Source of the DNA: Denticeps clupeoides
Taxonomy: Eukaryota; Chordata; Actinopteri; Clupeiformes; Denticipitidae
Assembly: GCF_900700375.1 (NCBI RefSeq)
Contig: NC_041724.1
Coordinates: 2,830,123 to 2,894,122, forward strand
Direction of reading: 5' to 3'
Length of the DNA stretch: 64,000 nucleotides
In this document: positions 1 through 12,535 of the stretch, piece after piece
Position numbering within the stretch: position 1 is the first letter of the stretch
Layout of the letters: every line of letters begins with the position of its first letter
Translations under genes and position numbers: made by a program
Notes under the pieces: generated by a model
Told to the model about the DNA's origin: nothing
Seen by the model: the letters and a program-made list of their open reading frames with translations, nothing else
Databases searched by the model: none

Positions 1-1003
1 TGCACTGGTTACCCATCAAATTTAGGGTGACTACAAAATCCTACTTTTAACCTATAAAGCTCTAAATGGTCTCGCCCCACAGTACCTGAGTGAACTTTTG
101 GTTCTTTACGAACCGCCACGCCCCCTTCGATCAATGGGTGCGGGGTCACTACTGGTACCAAAGGTGCAGAAGGTCACAGCTGGGAGCAGATCCTTCTCCT
201 ATAGAGCTCCGCAGTTGTGGAACAGCTTGCCTGTCAGTGTCCGGGATTCAGACACAGTCTCAGTGTTTTCTCTGGCTTTTTGCTAAAGTCCTAGACCCTC
301 ATTTCACTTGATTTTGATGCAGTGTCAATTATAAAGTCCAGTTTATCACAGAGTCCCCCTGTTAGACACAGACAAAGTTAAATTCACCAGTTAGGCTGTC
401 CTAGTTAGGGTACCGGGCCACTGTAGCACCAATATACCACTATAACCACATATTTCAGTATCGGTCGTACAGTGAAACCGTCTGCCGCTGCTTCTGTTTG
501 TTTTTCTCCGAGACACGGAATCAAGCGCCCAGACTACTGGCAGACCCCAGTGATCAGACCAGCAAACAAATCCTGGTTCCTGACATGCTTTACAAGGACA
601 AAACATGAAACAAACCAGAGGGTCACCACAGCCACCACCACCACTACAGCTACAGCTTCAGGGATCTTCAAATGGACCAGTAACATCATTATGGACACGT
701 AATCTAGACCATGACACTGACTACATCCTGGACTTCTCCAACCCTACAACCGTAGGACTTATCAATATATCATATCCAACCCTGCACTGACACCATTTGC
801 AGGCTCACTCTACCCTGGAAGGGGGTCCCTCTCTCTATCACTCCTTCCCAACGTTTCTTCCTTTTTTTTTTTGTGGAGTTTTTCCTTGTGTGCAGAAGGG
901 TCAAGTGTGGGGGGTGTGAACTGTAGGGCCTGTCAAAGCCCATTGAGACATACTGTATGTGATTTTGGGCTATATAAGAAATAAATGTTGTTGTTGTTGT
1001 TGT
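1..1003 (+). mobile_element. LINE 3' fragment (L2/CR1 group), truncated by window edge
   Basis: Bases 1 to about 285 translate, with minor disruption, into the C-terminal tail typical of fish L2/CR1-group LINE reverse transcriptases. Recognisable blocks are LHWLPIKFR, YKALNGLAPQYLSELL and SYRAPQLWNSLPVSVR. The rest is 3' UTR, ending in GGGCTATATAAGAAATAAA and a short TGT/TTG repeat (about 985-1003). The UTR matches 50,588-51,010 in reverse complement, so this is a dispersed family. The 5' part lies outside the window. The assignment to L2 rather than Rex1 or CR1 is not certain. Confidence 0.75.
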
Positions 1004-1640
1004 TTAAGTTGAGTGGCGCTCTATGTCTTGTCCTAAGTCTGGAAGTCACTGTAGATCATCGGCATGATTTGGAATAGAACAACATCCAGATCCTCCTGGA
1101 TCTCAAGAAGATATTTCAAGGAGGATGAGAAGACAAGGGTGGGTGGGAGGGGTGTTGAGGTGTGTTTCGTTGGATGGGAATGTAGGTTTAAAACTGATGT
1201 ACTTACCTTCCAACTGGGTTCTTCTGTGTATTTACAATCTAGCAGCTAAGTTGCTGCTGTGCTGCGAAGGAAATTAAATTGCTTCCTTTGTCGCCCTTTG
1301 CTGTGTTCAAGGGTCTTCGTGATCCAGCAAGAGGAAAGAAAATTGGTTTGCTAGGTGTCTATTAAATCCAACTCTGCCTAAAAAAAGCTGGGGAGGTTTT
1401 TCCCTTGATTTACTCCTCTGAGCAGATGTTTCTGCTTCACAGGGACCGTTTAGGTCCATAAAAGATTCAGCGGGGTGCGAGGGAGGATCTCACACTTATC
1501 TCTGGTATGAAGGGAAGCCTCTGTGTATTTATACGAATTGCTCTGCTCCCTGTTCTGTGACCTCGAACGTGGCTCAGGAGGAAGTGCCGTTGCATTCACG
1601 CCAGGACAAAGTCTCCACTCTGCAGAATGCTCCTTTGGTT
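1004..1640. other. Intergenic, no feature recognised
   Basis: Only short chance open frames are present. No splice-bounded coding segment, RNA gene or repeat was recognised. Confidence 0.5.
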
Positions 1641-1696
1641 TTACATTTACAGCATTTGGTAGAGACTCTTATCCAGAGCGACTTACATAAGTGCTT
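1641..1696 (-). repeat. SINE/L2 3'-tail fragment
   Basis: ACATTTACAGCATTTGG followed by CTTATCCAGAGCGACTTAC is the reverse complement of the 3' end shared by the SINEs at 61,766 and 14,777 (GTAAGTCGCTCTGGATAAGG ... AAATGTAAATG). Only the tail is present. Confidence 0.6.
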
Positions 1697-4600
1697 TAAA
1701 ATGTCCATCCTTAAATCCCTCATTTGGTTCATTAGGATTCGATATGTAAATGTCATTAGCTTTCGAGTGCAAGTATTTCCTGAAAAGGAAGGTTGTTTTA
1801 ACATTTTTAGTGACTGTTGTTCAGACATCTTGTGGAATTTCATTCTACCAAGACAGAGAAGAGTCTAGATGAATGCTTTCCTAGTACCTTGAGAGATGGA
1901 GGAGGATTGGAGAGATCGAGGTGCAAAGTGAGGAGTGATTAGAGATCTGAGGTAGGGGGGTGTGACACTTATTTCTATTGGTGTGCATAGTTCTAATGGA
2001 TGGACTGAACATCATGCACAAAAACAAATATTTTTGCACAAAGTAAAGAACAAATCCATGTGTAATAGAAAATCGACCTCTGAAAGGTCCCTGTTAAGAC
2101 CTCTGTTTAGACCTCTGTGATACTTGTTGCCTCTTGGGAGATCTCTCGCTTCTGTGGAACGGCCGAGTCTGCGCTTCGATCCTCTGAGACGTGGCTTTGT
2201 TTCAGCCTCCGTGGTTATTTGTCATGGACGTCAATGGCTGTACACACGCTCTACTTATCATGCACCTCAGCTTTGATTATGTGGACTAAGGTAAATGTGT
2301 CGATAAATTGATTTCTTCTAATTAACAGGGTCATTAAATGCCAGGAATAATTAAAGATGGTTACACAACTTTGTTTCCTGCTCTTAGTCCTCAGAGGCAC
2401 GAGATAAGCAAAATTACTAATGTAGGCACACAAAGTGTCAAAATAATTGTTCTATAATATTTTATAATAATATAATATTCAGTGTTTTATGTTTTTCATA
2501 TTTATACAGTTTATGGCCATTTATCGTTACACTAATATTATCATACTCACTGCATTATGTCCATTGTGTCTTTTTTAGGTCAGCTTAAGTATATTTATTA
2601 TCCCCATTGTTTTAATGTGCTGGTTTTCTGCAGTTTGGTCCCGGACAATATAGCTAAATTTTTCTTGAGCGTTGGCCTAGGCAGAGCTCCACCCGGTGCT
2701 CCACCTGCCCCACTAGCACCAAAGATTCCACATAGCGGCTGGAGAAATCTATGCTGACACCCAACCCCTCACTGGACACCGTTTAGAAGAGACCAGGGGT
2801 TGCTGGTTTGTGGATGGACTTAAAACAGCCAATAAGATAACGGTCATTATTTGACCTCATAACCAAGCCACTGGGGATGCATGTGAAAGTGAAGCCTGTG
2901 AAAAGTCTTAGTTACCGTACTTCTTGTAACTTTCCACTCTCTTGGGTGGTCAGATGTTTAAGATTCACTCTAAAACACAATAGAGCCATATGGCAGCTTA
3001 GATTGGATTAATCTTTTTTAATGAAAAAATAAACATTTGTTAAATGGAACGTCCCTATCTTCTCATTTGAATACATTAGTGTGGGACTAAAAATTGCAAG
3101 AATTTCATGGTCGTCCTCATAGAGCCGTGAAGGAGCTGCTGAGGGAATGCAGATGGACAACTGATTGAATGCTAATTTCTGAGTTTGGGGGGAAAAAATG
3201 TTCTGCTTTCCCAATTCTGCATGTTGTATACAACATGGGGATGAAATGATGAAACTGAATGTTGTTCTGATGCAAATTCTCCTTGTAATGAGGAGAAAAT
3301 AAGTAACAAAAGTTTAGGTTTCGTTGTCTACTGTCTATGTGACAGAATTTTTACTCTTGAGATTTCACTACAAACTGTCAAATTAAGTCATGTAGCATGA
3401 AGTTGAAGGAAATCCATTTGTCACCTTTGAAAAAGGTGGTACAATTCTGACTGGTACAATTCTGTGATGATAATTTATTCTCACAAAATGTGACATGATT
3501 TTACCTAAAAAAAGAAAACATTTTGCAACATGAATCTCTATCCTCTCTGTCAGTGTTTACTGATTAAAAGTGAAGATACTGGACATGACTGTCCAGTGAA
3601 ATTTGTACATTCTGGTGGTATTTTCTGATGAAAAGTGCTGGAGAAGAATGAGGGTGACGTCTCAGCGCCTCTCTGTGACCAGCAGCGTTGGTCCAATTCC
3701 ATTCGGGCCCACGTTCACATAATGAGGCTGCACTTGTTGCATGAAAAGATCCGGGCAGAGATTAGTGATTATAAAAAAAAAAATATGGCCGCATCAAGGT
3801 CCTGGCTGAGCCGTTTCGCCAAATGACTGCTGCCACAGACGAGAGTTACGGAGCACAAAACTTGTTTGCTTTTACTGATTTTTTTTTACTCTTACAGCTC
3901 CAGTTGGTTAAAATACAATGTACATTAACGTTCAAATAATTCATATTATAAATCAATCAGTGTGGTTCACCGCTGGATAATTTATGTGAAAACAGAACAT
4001 CTCTGACAATAATTCTGAGAAGAAAAGCATCACAATGTACTGTATTTTCTAATATGGTTGTCCATTAGCTATTATTATGTTGTGATGCCTAATAGTGTTT
4101 AATGTAAAAAGGAAAAGAAACATAAACTGAGATTTTTCCATCCTGTGTTCAGCACCCAGACGTCTGGTCACATGAACCCTTAGTCACGACCTTCTTCTGC
4201 ACTGGCGACAGGACAGGAATCGCCTCTCAATGGCAGGCTTTTTGATGGATTTATCATCCTCCACTTGAGATTAAGAGCTGATGAGCTCTGCCTGGCGGTC
4301 ATAGGTGCTCAACATTTGGTAGATGTTTCGAGAGATGGTGGGTAAAAAAATTTAGATAAGTCATCAGTGTGAGGCGTCATTGCGGTCTCTCTCCTCAAAT
4401 GGGGTTGTGGTGACGATGACCCTCTGCGCCGCAAAGTCCAGATCCACCTGAGAGGGATCAGTTCTGTGCCAGAGAGACGGTTCCAGTTTCCAAAGTGCCA
4501 TCTGTTGTCCATCACAGTTCACCAATGGATTATGCACAGACCAACCAGCCACATTTCACCTATCTATCCATCAATCTACAGTCCAGTAATACATAGGTAA

Positions 4601-7600
4601 TAATAGCTTCTAAAATGGAAAAGGTTTTGAAAACTGCATATTTCAATCTTTCTCTGCGTTTGGTGTATCTCACCTTTGGTTTCATGGAACTGGGATCAGT
4701 CCAGGTTCACCCAGCACGATCAGACTGTTCCGGAGTGTCATGTTGTGACGTTCCTGAAATTTCAGCAGTGTCTGGTCAGTGTCCAGTCTACAATTGCTCA
4801 AAGGTGATTAGTAGCCCAGAAGTATTTACTTCTTCTTAAATGTGACCTTTTTTTTTGTGACATGCTGCTGTGGACAGGAGACGGTCTCTTCTGCCCCCCT
4901 CCCACTGGCCAAACTGGGATTCCTCCAAGAGGGTAAACCATCTGACAGAAGAACTCATCTGCACCCAGCCATGTTGAGAGCCGTGTGCAGCATTTAAATC
5001 AGAGGGAAACACATTTACATTCCTACATTTTAGACCTAGGAAATGCATCTTTAACACTTTAGACTTCATTTCTCAAACTTCAATTTTCTACCATGGCTCC
5101 TTTCTTACTCGCGGACTTTTAATACATTATCCACTGGATTCAATAAAAAGTGCTCCTCATTTTCCCCTGGCATTTATATTCAAAATCCCTTCGTTACATG
5201 GATCTCCAGGGGATAAAAATTAGATTCAGAGCTGCATTCAGAACTCAATGGGACATCTTTCATGTCATTGTGTTACAAATGCGCTCAGTAATATGCTGCA
5301 CTTTCAGATGTGATGATTCATGTTCTGATTTAGGCTGATCTGCAAGGTTGGAGATAGTGTTGGAATACTGTTGGTATTCCTTAATGCCAAGACTCTGTGC
5401 GCTGCAGTCCATTTTCTGTTTTCTGCCTCGAAAAAGGACAGTTCTGGTATCGTTTCGCTTGATTTTCTCCACCACGTAGCAGTAAGACTGAAAGAAAGAA
5501 AAACTGCGCCGCTGCAGTAAATTGAATTTCTTGTTGTCACAGGTACCCGCCAGGTAAGAAAGTGCAAGAGTTCACTTTGATGTAGGGCACCAAAAAAGTA
5601 GGTTATTTGAAGCTCTACCATTTGTGCTTTCACACGTCGCTACAACCTGCTCTGTCCAGGTGTCGGAATGACGGGCTTTTTGATGCTTACAGACTCTGAA
5701 ACCCCCGAACGTCATTAGAAGCAGAGCGTTGTGACACTCAGCCGCTCGGATGTCAGGCCAGCCCTCTTCACGCCTTCCACACCGTGAGAAATGTCGGCTT
5801 TTCTGAAAAAGGAAAAAGGTATACATGGCCGGACGTTACACGTCTTCACTTTTAATCCATATTGGCCTTTAGGGTCTCAGCCCATTGGACGGTTTGCAAC
5901 TGTTCAATATTCAAATTCGGCATGTATCTCCCCGTCATCACAGGGCACCAGTGCAGCCACCTGAGTCTTGCATAATTCATGCGTGTGCCAGGCTCGTTTT
6001 CCTAATGTATTCTGACTGCACACAGCCCAGTTCTTTCCTGCACACACACGAACGCAAGCTTAAATACACAATGTTGCTGCCATTCGAAGACATGTTGCCA
6101 CCACAGTGCTGCATAATTCATGGCAGTGGTGCACATATTGGGAACGTCATCGACGGCTGTGTTACTGGGACGTTAATAAGGCGTCACAGAGGCTTTCTTT
6201 GGCTTCTCAGCCTTTGTAATGTCGGTGAGTGTTGTGTAACAGCTCATTAGCCCGTCACTCAGCAGCAGAACGCAGGACATTAGGTCACACAGGGACCTTC
6301 GGAGGAAACTTGAGAGGCTGAGAGGCTTTTTAAAAATAATTATTTTGATCTCAAGCATGGTGCAAATGTGTCACAAATCATAAATCATAATAAATTCTTG
6401 TTGTCATAATTAATTAGGAGAATTTTTCCTGATGTGGAAATTATTAATCTTCAGTATATATATATTTTTAATAGAAAAGCCAACAGGCATTAGCACATAT
6501 TTAAAGAAAGTAGTTTAAATCTCATATTAACGGCGAAAACTATAGTTACATAAAAGTAATAAAACATGAGTTATGCAGTTCAGCACTAGGCTGGAAATCA
6601 TCATAGTCTGAAACTGTGTTATTATTGTTATTATTAACATCAAATTATTTCCCTAAAATCAAATATATGGTTTCACCAACCCTTCAACTCACCCTCAAAA
6701 AAGGTTCATTTTCATGACTTTTAGTCCTTTAACTTCACAGATCCATGCAGAACAACTTGACTTCCTGTATCCACAGTGTGCATCTACTAAGACTGTGTGT
6801 CTTCAAGAAGCCTTGAGACATGTGATAATTCCAAATATATGAATTTTACAGTGATTACTAAAGTTAAGCTGCTAATCCAAATAAAGCTTCTTACGTTTCA
6901 GGTTAATTAGATGCAGAGTATGATCTAAGGTTCTGAAATTTTCATGCAGTGCGTGTGTGTGGGTGTGTATATACGTGTGTGTTGTGATGAGTCAATAACT
7001 TCACTGCTTCCAGGCCTCTAACCTGGCTCACGCTGGGTGGCTGCTTGGCTCCGAAAGCCTCCTCCGTTCTGAGCCGCAACTCCAACCATCTGCTCCTGTC
7101 ACAGCAGACAGCAGGCCACACCTCAGTCCAGGGATGAAAAACAGAACAGGAGCATCCCGGGGTTCTGACACCAGTGCCCATCGTCAGTTACTGTGAAGAA
7201 GCAGTCGTTGCAAAACAGCATGATGCCTCGTCAAATCTGAAAAGAATCCGGTTCTGAAACGTCCAAACCATGAAAAGTTTGTATACCAGTTGTCAGGTTG
7301 TAATCAAGAATTTTAGCAACACCATAAAAAAATTAATGCAAACACATGTTCGAACAGGTAGAAGTCGAGAATAAATGCTAGGTGTAAAGAATTGCAGCGT
7401 AAACTTATCCATAGTTCTGGACTAAGGAAGAAAGTGGGTGTGGTTCATCGGACATGATGAACATCTCTGGCCTTTCTCAATTTGCCACAAACCGTAATTC
7501 AAAAGGAAAGTTGCCTCTTTAGTGCATCCACATTGCAGGTCATGTGTAGCTAAGAGTGAATAAGTGAGGCCTGATTTATTAAACATTCTTCGAGGAGAAT

Positions 7601-8285
7601 GTCTGAAATGAAAATACCAAAGTGCTTCGTCACTCTAGCACTTGTTAGCCATGCAACAATTGATTGCTTTCCTGACATGATGGGGTCAGCGGAATGTAAA
7701 TGTTAACACAGGGAAGCAATTTGGAAGGAAATTGAGAAAAGTAAATAAAAAAAAAGTAAAATAAATGCAGTTTGTGATGCGTTAACAGTGAACTTTTACG
7801 ATAGACTTACAGATGGGTGAAGATTTGTTTTTCGGTTTAACAAAGTGACAGGCCCGGAACAAAACATGACTTCTTGTTGGACCACTGAGGTCGGGTGGAT
7901 GGCCTGCAGGGGCTGGGCGAAGCTTGGGAAAGGAAAAGTCCAACGGGTTTTGAAGTAAACACTGCAGGGAGAGGTGGCCTGTGCTTTTATTAGAGGCAGA
8001 GACATTGTCAAACCAGGGGTCATTCTCGGGTCAGACTAAATAAATGAACGAATGAATCAATTAAAGCATGTTTTTGTTCAATTGCTTGCGCCAGACACAG
8101 TTGTGGTTACGCAAAAAAAAAAAAAAATGCTGACCTCCTCGGATTTTCTCAGAAGTATGAAGATGACAGAGCAGGTTATGAGAAGGCTCTGGCCTTGTTT
8201 TCAGTTTTACCAGGTAGTTGCTGATTCTACAAGGGGCTTCACGTGCTAACTTTACAAAGCAAGGCAAACAACAACAAAAAAATGA
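1697..8285. other. Intergenic, gene-poor
   Basis: About 6.6 kb of AT-rich single-copy-looking sequence. All open frames are short, lack recognisable protein motifs and have no convincing splice context. There is a GTGTGTG/TATACGTG stretch near 6,950-6,980 and A- or T-runs near 7,745 and 8,113. Nothing here can be supported as a gene. Confidence 0.5.
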
Positions 8286-8455
8286 CCAGAGGTGGGTAGA
8301 GTAGCTAAAACTTTTACTCAATAATATTGTTTACTCAATAATAATCAAGTACGAGTAAAAAGTAGTCATGCAACTCAAGTCAAATGACTCAAGAAAATGT
8401 GCAAAAGTATGTAGTTATAAAACTACTGAAGTACTAAGTAACTGTTTGATTTTAA
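8286..8455. mobile_element. hAT-like DNA transposon terminal fragment
   Basis: AGAGGTGGGTAGAGTAGC followed by repeated TTTACTCAATAA, AAGTACGAGTAAAAAGTAGTCA and ACTCAAGTCAAATGACTCAAG is the style of ending carried by abundant non-autonomous hAT-like elements in fish genomes. No second end or target duplication was identified, so this is a fragment. Recognition is by remembered repeat style only. Confidence 0.45.
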
Positions 8456-10592
8456 TATCTCATTAGTTTTTCAGAAACAATTTATTGATACAGAAAAAAT
8501 AGAAATGTGATAATTGTGGTATTGTAGAAAATAATGGACTAAATGTTCATTCTTAATTATGCTGATTATATGTGTTAGGATTGGTATATTACATAAAACA
8601 GGTAAATGATAATTAATCTGACAATTTGTTTTGTGCATGTTCTCCTCCAGGAAGCAACATAGCAACCCAGACCAGGGAACCGCTGTGGAATTGTAAGAAA
8701 TACACAGTAACATGTGATAAAAAAAATGATATTCTCAACAATTCCACGCTTGTTTTCTCCACAAATCCTAGCAAAGATGTTTATGCCAGAATCTGAGCGT
8801 TTAAAGATCTGAGTGTTTTTGCTACTGTCATCCTCACATGCCTCCCAGCTTCTACTATTACACACCTGCAGATGGTCCAAGATGTGGCAGCGTGTCTGAT
8901 TTTCAATCACGTGTCACTTGAATCAAATTCACCTACAGAGGAACTTCCAGGTCTGCACCCACAATTATAAATTCCCATGGAATGTGGCCATGCTTTTCAG
9001 AAAGCACAAACAAAGCAATTCCTGTCCAGACTGCTCTCATCTGCCACTCGCAGATGGTAGAATGGGCTACCAAACGCCAACAGGGCAACTCCATCACGCT
9101 CTGTCTTCGAGAGTCTCTTGAAGGCTCATCTATTCAGAGAGCACCTCCTCTCCTAAAACTGAATACCTATCTGGAGACCTCACACACCTTTGAATGGAGC
9201 AGCATTTGAAATGGTATGAATCTTAGGTTATAGGGCCCCGAGGAATGGCCAACAAGTCAAAGAAAAGTAAAGTGTTCTTCATTATCCTGTAGTGGCTTGT
9301 TTGCTGTGCATGATTCCAATTTATCTGTTTTTTAGTCATTTTTACACAAACACGCATGAAGCATACCACACGTCAGCAGCTGTGAAGATCCACAGCAGTG
9401 CAGAACCACAGCTGCAGTATTTTACTGTCCATGTCGCAGCAGTAAATCGCCTTAAAGCTACTGTTACTGGATTCTTATTTATACGGAAACGTTCTACCAG
9501 CCAAAGCTGACGGTATTTCATCATAAAGCTAACAGTTTTTTTTACAGAAAGTACCGCTGGCTCAGCGTTGCATATCCAAGAGGAGGAAAGGCACATTCCT
9601 GAGACGAGATCGAAAAAAAGATGCCCTAACCTGAGGACATGCACCAAAGTAGAATTTAATAAAGTGTCAGCAGAGGACATGGGTGGGGGTCCGCGTGAGG
9701 AAATGCCTCTTCCTAGTGGCAAATGTCACCGTCATGTCAACTGGAGTGAAACGTGTAGTTAAATTGTGGCACAATTATCTGTTAATCCACTGAATTTAGA
9801 AAAGAAGAGGGTGGTCTGACTGGTGGTCGGTGTCAAACACAACACATTCCCTTGAATAATGGAAGTACTTGATATAATTTGACTGTCTCATGTGTAGATT
9901 GAAATGATATTCTCCACTGAATTGTGGAGAAATTCTGTTGGTTGGAGGGGGGGGGTGCATAAAACTAGAACCAGGTGTTGTGGATGAAGTGCCGGTGATC
10001 TGATGCTTCTGCAGGTGGAGCTTGTCTTATTTAAACCTGCCTGCTAAGATCTGCTGTTCTTTTTCTTACTGACACTGTGTGTGTGTCATCACACTGAGAT
10101 CTAAAGAACACTGAGGCCCTCTGAACAAGGTGGTTGATGTCTGTGCGTCTGGCAAGCGATTTAAGAAGTTTTATAAATTAGTTTGATACTGAGAGAATGC
10201 TGAACATTTCTTTTGATTTCATGATCTGCAGGCAATTCCTTGGGTGAAGGTGTAAACGTCCACAATCAGAAAGAGACTGGACAAATTGGACCTGCATTGG
10301 AGATGTGCCAGGAAAAAGCCTTTGCTCTCCAAAAAGAATATTAGAACCAGACCACAGATTCCCAATTTGCCATTTTGAAATAATGGCCTCTGGGCAGAGA
10401 TGTATTTCACGCTGCTGCTACATGCCATATGAGGAGAAATGTTAAAGTTTAGATGTACTATGAAGTTTGGTGTTCCTTCATTGTCTTGGTGACCAGGCAC
10501 CTTGCAGTGCTTCAGTTCTAAATTCTTCATCATGACAGAGTTGAGAGGCCATCGCAGTAGACCTTTTAACAGGATACCCATCCAATGGGAGG
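8456..10592. other. Intergenic, no feature recognised
   Basis: Mixed AT-rich sequence. The longest open frame (126 codons, 9,722 to 9,342, minus strand) shows no family motif or codon-use signal that I recognise and is most likely chance. Confidence 0.5.
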
Positions 10593-10640
10593 GGGACGTT
10601 GGTGGCCTAGCGGGTCAGGAAACGTACCTGTAATCAAGTA
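10593..10640 (+). repeat. Degenerate SINE head fragment
   Basis: TTGGTGGCCTAGCGGGTCAGGAAACGTACCTGTAATCAAG resembles the tRNA-derived head of the SINE family seen at 15,366 and 41,532 (GGTGGCCTAGCGGTTAAGGAAGC...GTAATCAGAAGG). The box B part is not preserved. Confidence 0.35.
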
Positions 10641-11996
10641 CCTGGCCCATAAGTGCCCTGATTTCAACCCCATTGAGATGCTGAAGGAACTTGAGATCAA
10701 AATGAATTTTACAAGCGAGGTCAAACATTTCAGGCAATCTTCCAAAACTGAATTTCCATCTAGAAGCTATCAAAGAAAACACCAGACGGCAGAGAGATTT
10801 TCTACTCAAGAACCTGATGGATTTCAAAAATGACGAACAACTTTTGACTTTTGAGATTTGCTCCAGTGCACCTCACTGGCTGATTTCCTTCTGCTTGTCA
10901 AACTGGACCGAGCAAAAATGAGAAGAAACAGACTCAGACCCACAGCCATAACTAATGAAAGGTTGAAAAGCACACTTTCCTTGTTAATGTATATCGTCAT
11001 TATCAATCCTCCAAACAACTTGAGAAAAATATAAACCATACAAAGTGTTTCATGATATGCTCGTCACTTTGGGACATTATTTCTTCACTTGTTTCTTACA
11101 CTGCATTTCTGTCTTTTGACGACTCTAAAGAGGGCGATTAATGGTATTATTTAAGAGCTACTTCTACAGCACAGCTGCCTTGTCAAAGGCGAACTCTCCA
11201 TCTCCATTGATTGATAACTTATTTGTGTCCCTTAGAGCCCTGTGGGTCTCTGAAGCCGCCTCATGCTTCAGCGTAATCAACCCTGTATTGAGGTGCAAGC
11301 TGTGGCGGCGCATGAAATATGCAAGGCAGTGGGCTGGAAGTCTCCCTGGAGAAATTAGAGCCTGAAAATAAATGATTATATCTTTTTCATTGGGATGTCT
11401 CTCATGCATCGCGATGTATGGCGCCCGATTCGTTCCGAGCTAATGACAGCACGGCTCCCATCCAGGACGGAATGCTGATGTTCAGACATCACACCGGACG
11501 AAGTGGATTAAGTGGCGTACGTGAAAATTGTGCTCGAGTGACGAAGGAAAGTAACCTTTGGGAGAAAAGAATATTTGGCCAGCTTGTGCAAACTCAAGTT
11601 ATGTAAAAGAAACGGCAGCTTTTTTATTAGTTGGCTACAATGACCGATTTAGGGGGACACGATGTATTCTTCATAAGTTTTTTTATTTGCTAGACTTCTA
11701 AAGGACTTTCAACTCATCCTCTTTTGAAGCCTCGGATGTGTTCCACACTTCATTATGTATTTATAGTTATAATATATAATATAGTATTCAGAAGTTTAAA
11801 TGGAGTTGAATTTTATGTGCATGTTCCTACTTTCAGTCAAGTACAGGATTTGTCCTCATCCAGTAGGGATGAAGTCATTAAAGTAGCTGAGACAGATTTT
11901 ATTAATCGGTCGTTGGTAGGTCAAAATAAAAACAAATAACAATTGTGAACTGATTTGTTTGAAATTTGAAACGTTTAAGTATGGCCTACGATATGT

Positions 11997-12187
11997 GGGA
12001 GTGGCCTAGTGGGTAAGACACTCACCTATGAACCAGAAGACCTCAAAGTCCCAGGTTCAAACCTCACTTACTACCATTGTGTCCCCGAGCAAGACACTTA
12101 ACGGAGTGTCCCCTGGGAGGCTGTCCCTGTCACTGACTGTAAGGCCCTCGGGATAAGGGAGTCTGATAAATGCCATAAATGTTGTAA
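11997..12187 (+). mobile_element. tRNA-derived SINE, family A
   Basis: The head AGTGGCCTAGTGGGTAAGAC gives a box A-like promoter, and CCAGGTTCAAACCTC gives a box B-like promoter. The body ACTACCATTGTGTCCC...GAGCAAGACACTTAA and the tail GATAAGGGAGTCTGATAAATGCCATAAATG follow. The same order of blocks recurs at seven places in this window. The tail matches the LINE end at 38,500, suggesting that LINE machinery moved it. Confidence 0.8.
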
Positions 12188-12339
12188 CCATTTGGCAATC
12201 AGAATATTTTTGTGCACTACGAATTTGGAACACTGCACAAACAATGAAAGTGTTCGCTTGACATTAGCTTTTGGGGTTTTGTGCACAATCTGCTTGACAC
12301 ACACATGGGCCCAATCAGGACAGTGTTATAACCACAGAC

Positions 12340-12535
12340 GCTGTGGTTCCGCCCATTGGGGCTGTGACATTCTTTTGTGGACCCTGCATATATTGTGTGT
12401 AACGTTGTTGTGAGATAGTTTTGGTTCTGTCCTTTATTTCCCCTGTTTTCGGCCATCGAGCCTGGTTTTGTTCCTATTATTTAATAAATCTTGTTTCCCA
12501 TTATGTCCCGCCTCTGCGCTTACTTGAATGACATC
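12340..12535 (+). mobile_element. Degraded LTR-like fossil fragment
   Basis: TTATTTAATAAATCTTGTTTCCC followed by ATTATGTCCCGCCTCTGCGCTTAC resembles the polyadenylation and 3' part of the LTRs at 43,782 and 47,102 (ATAATAAAACCCCCTTCCCAGTATGTCAGACCTCTGCGCTTCC, read in part). Only one end is recognisable and no internal region or target duplication is seen. It is probably an old solo LTR remnant of a Ty3/Gypsy-type element. Confidence 0.35.
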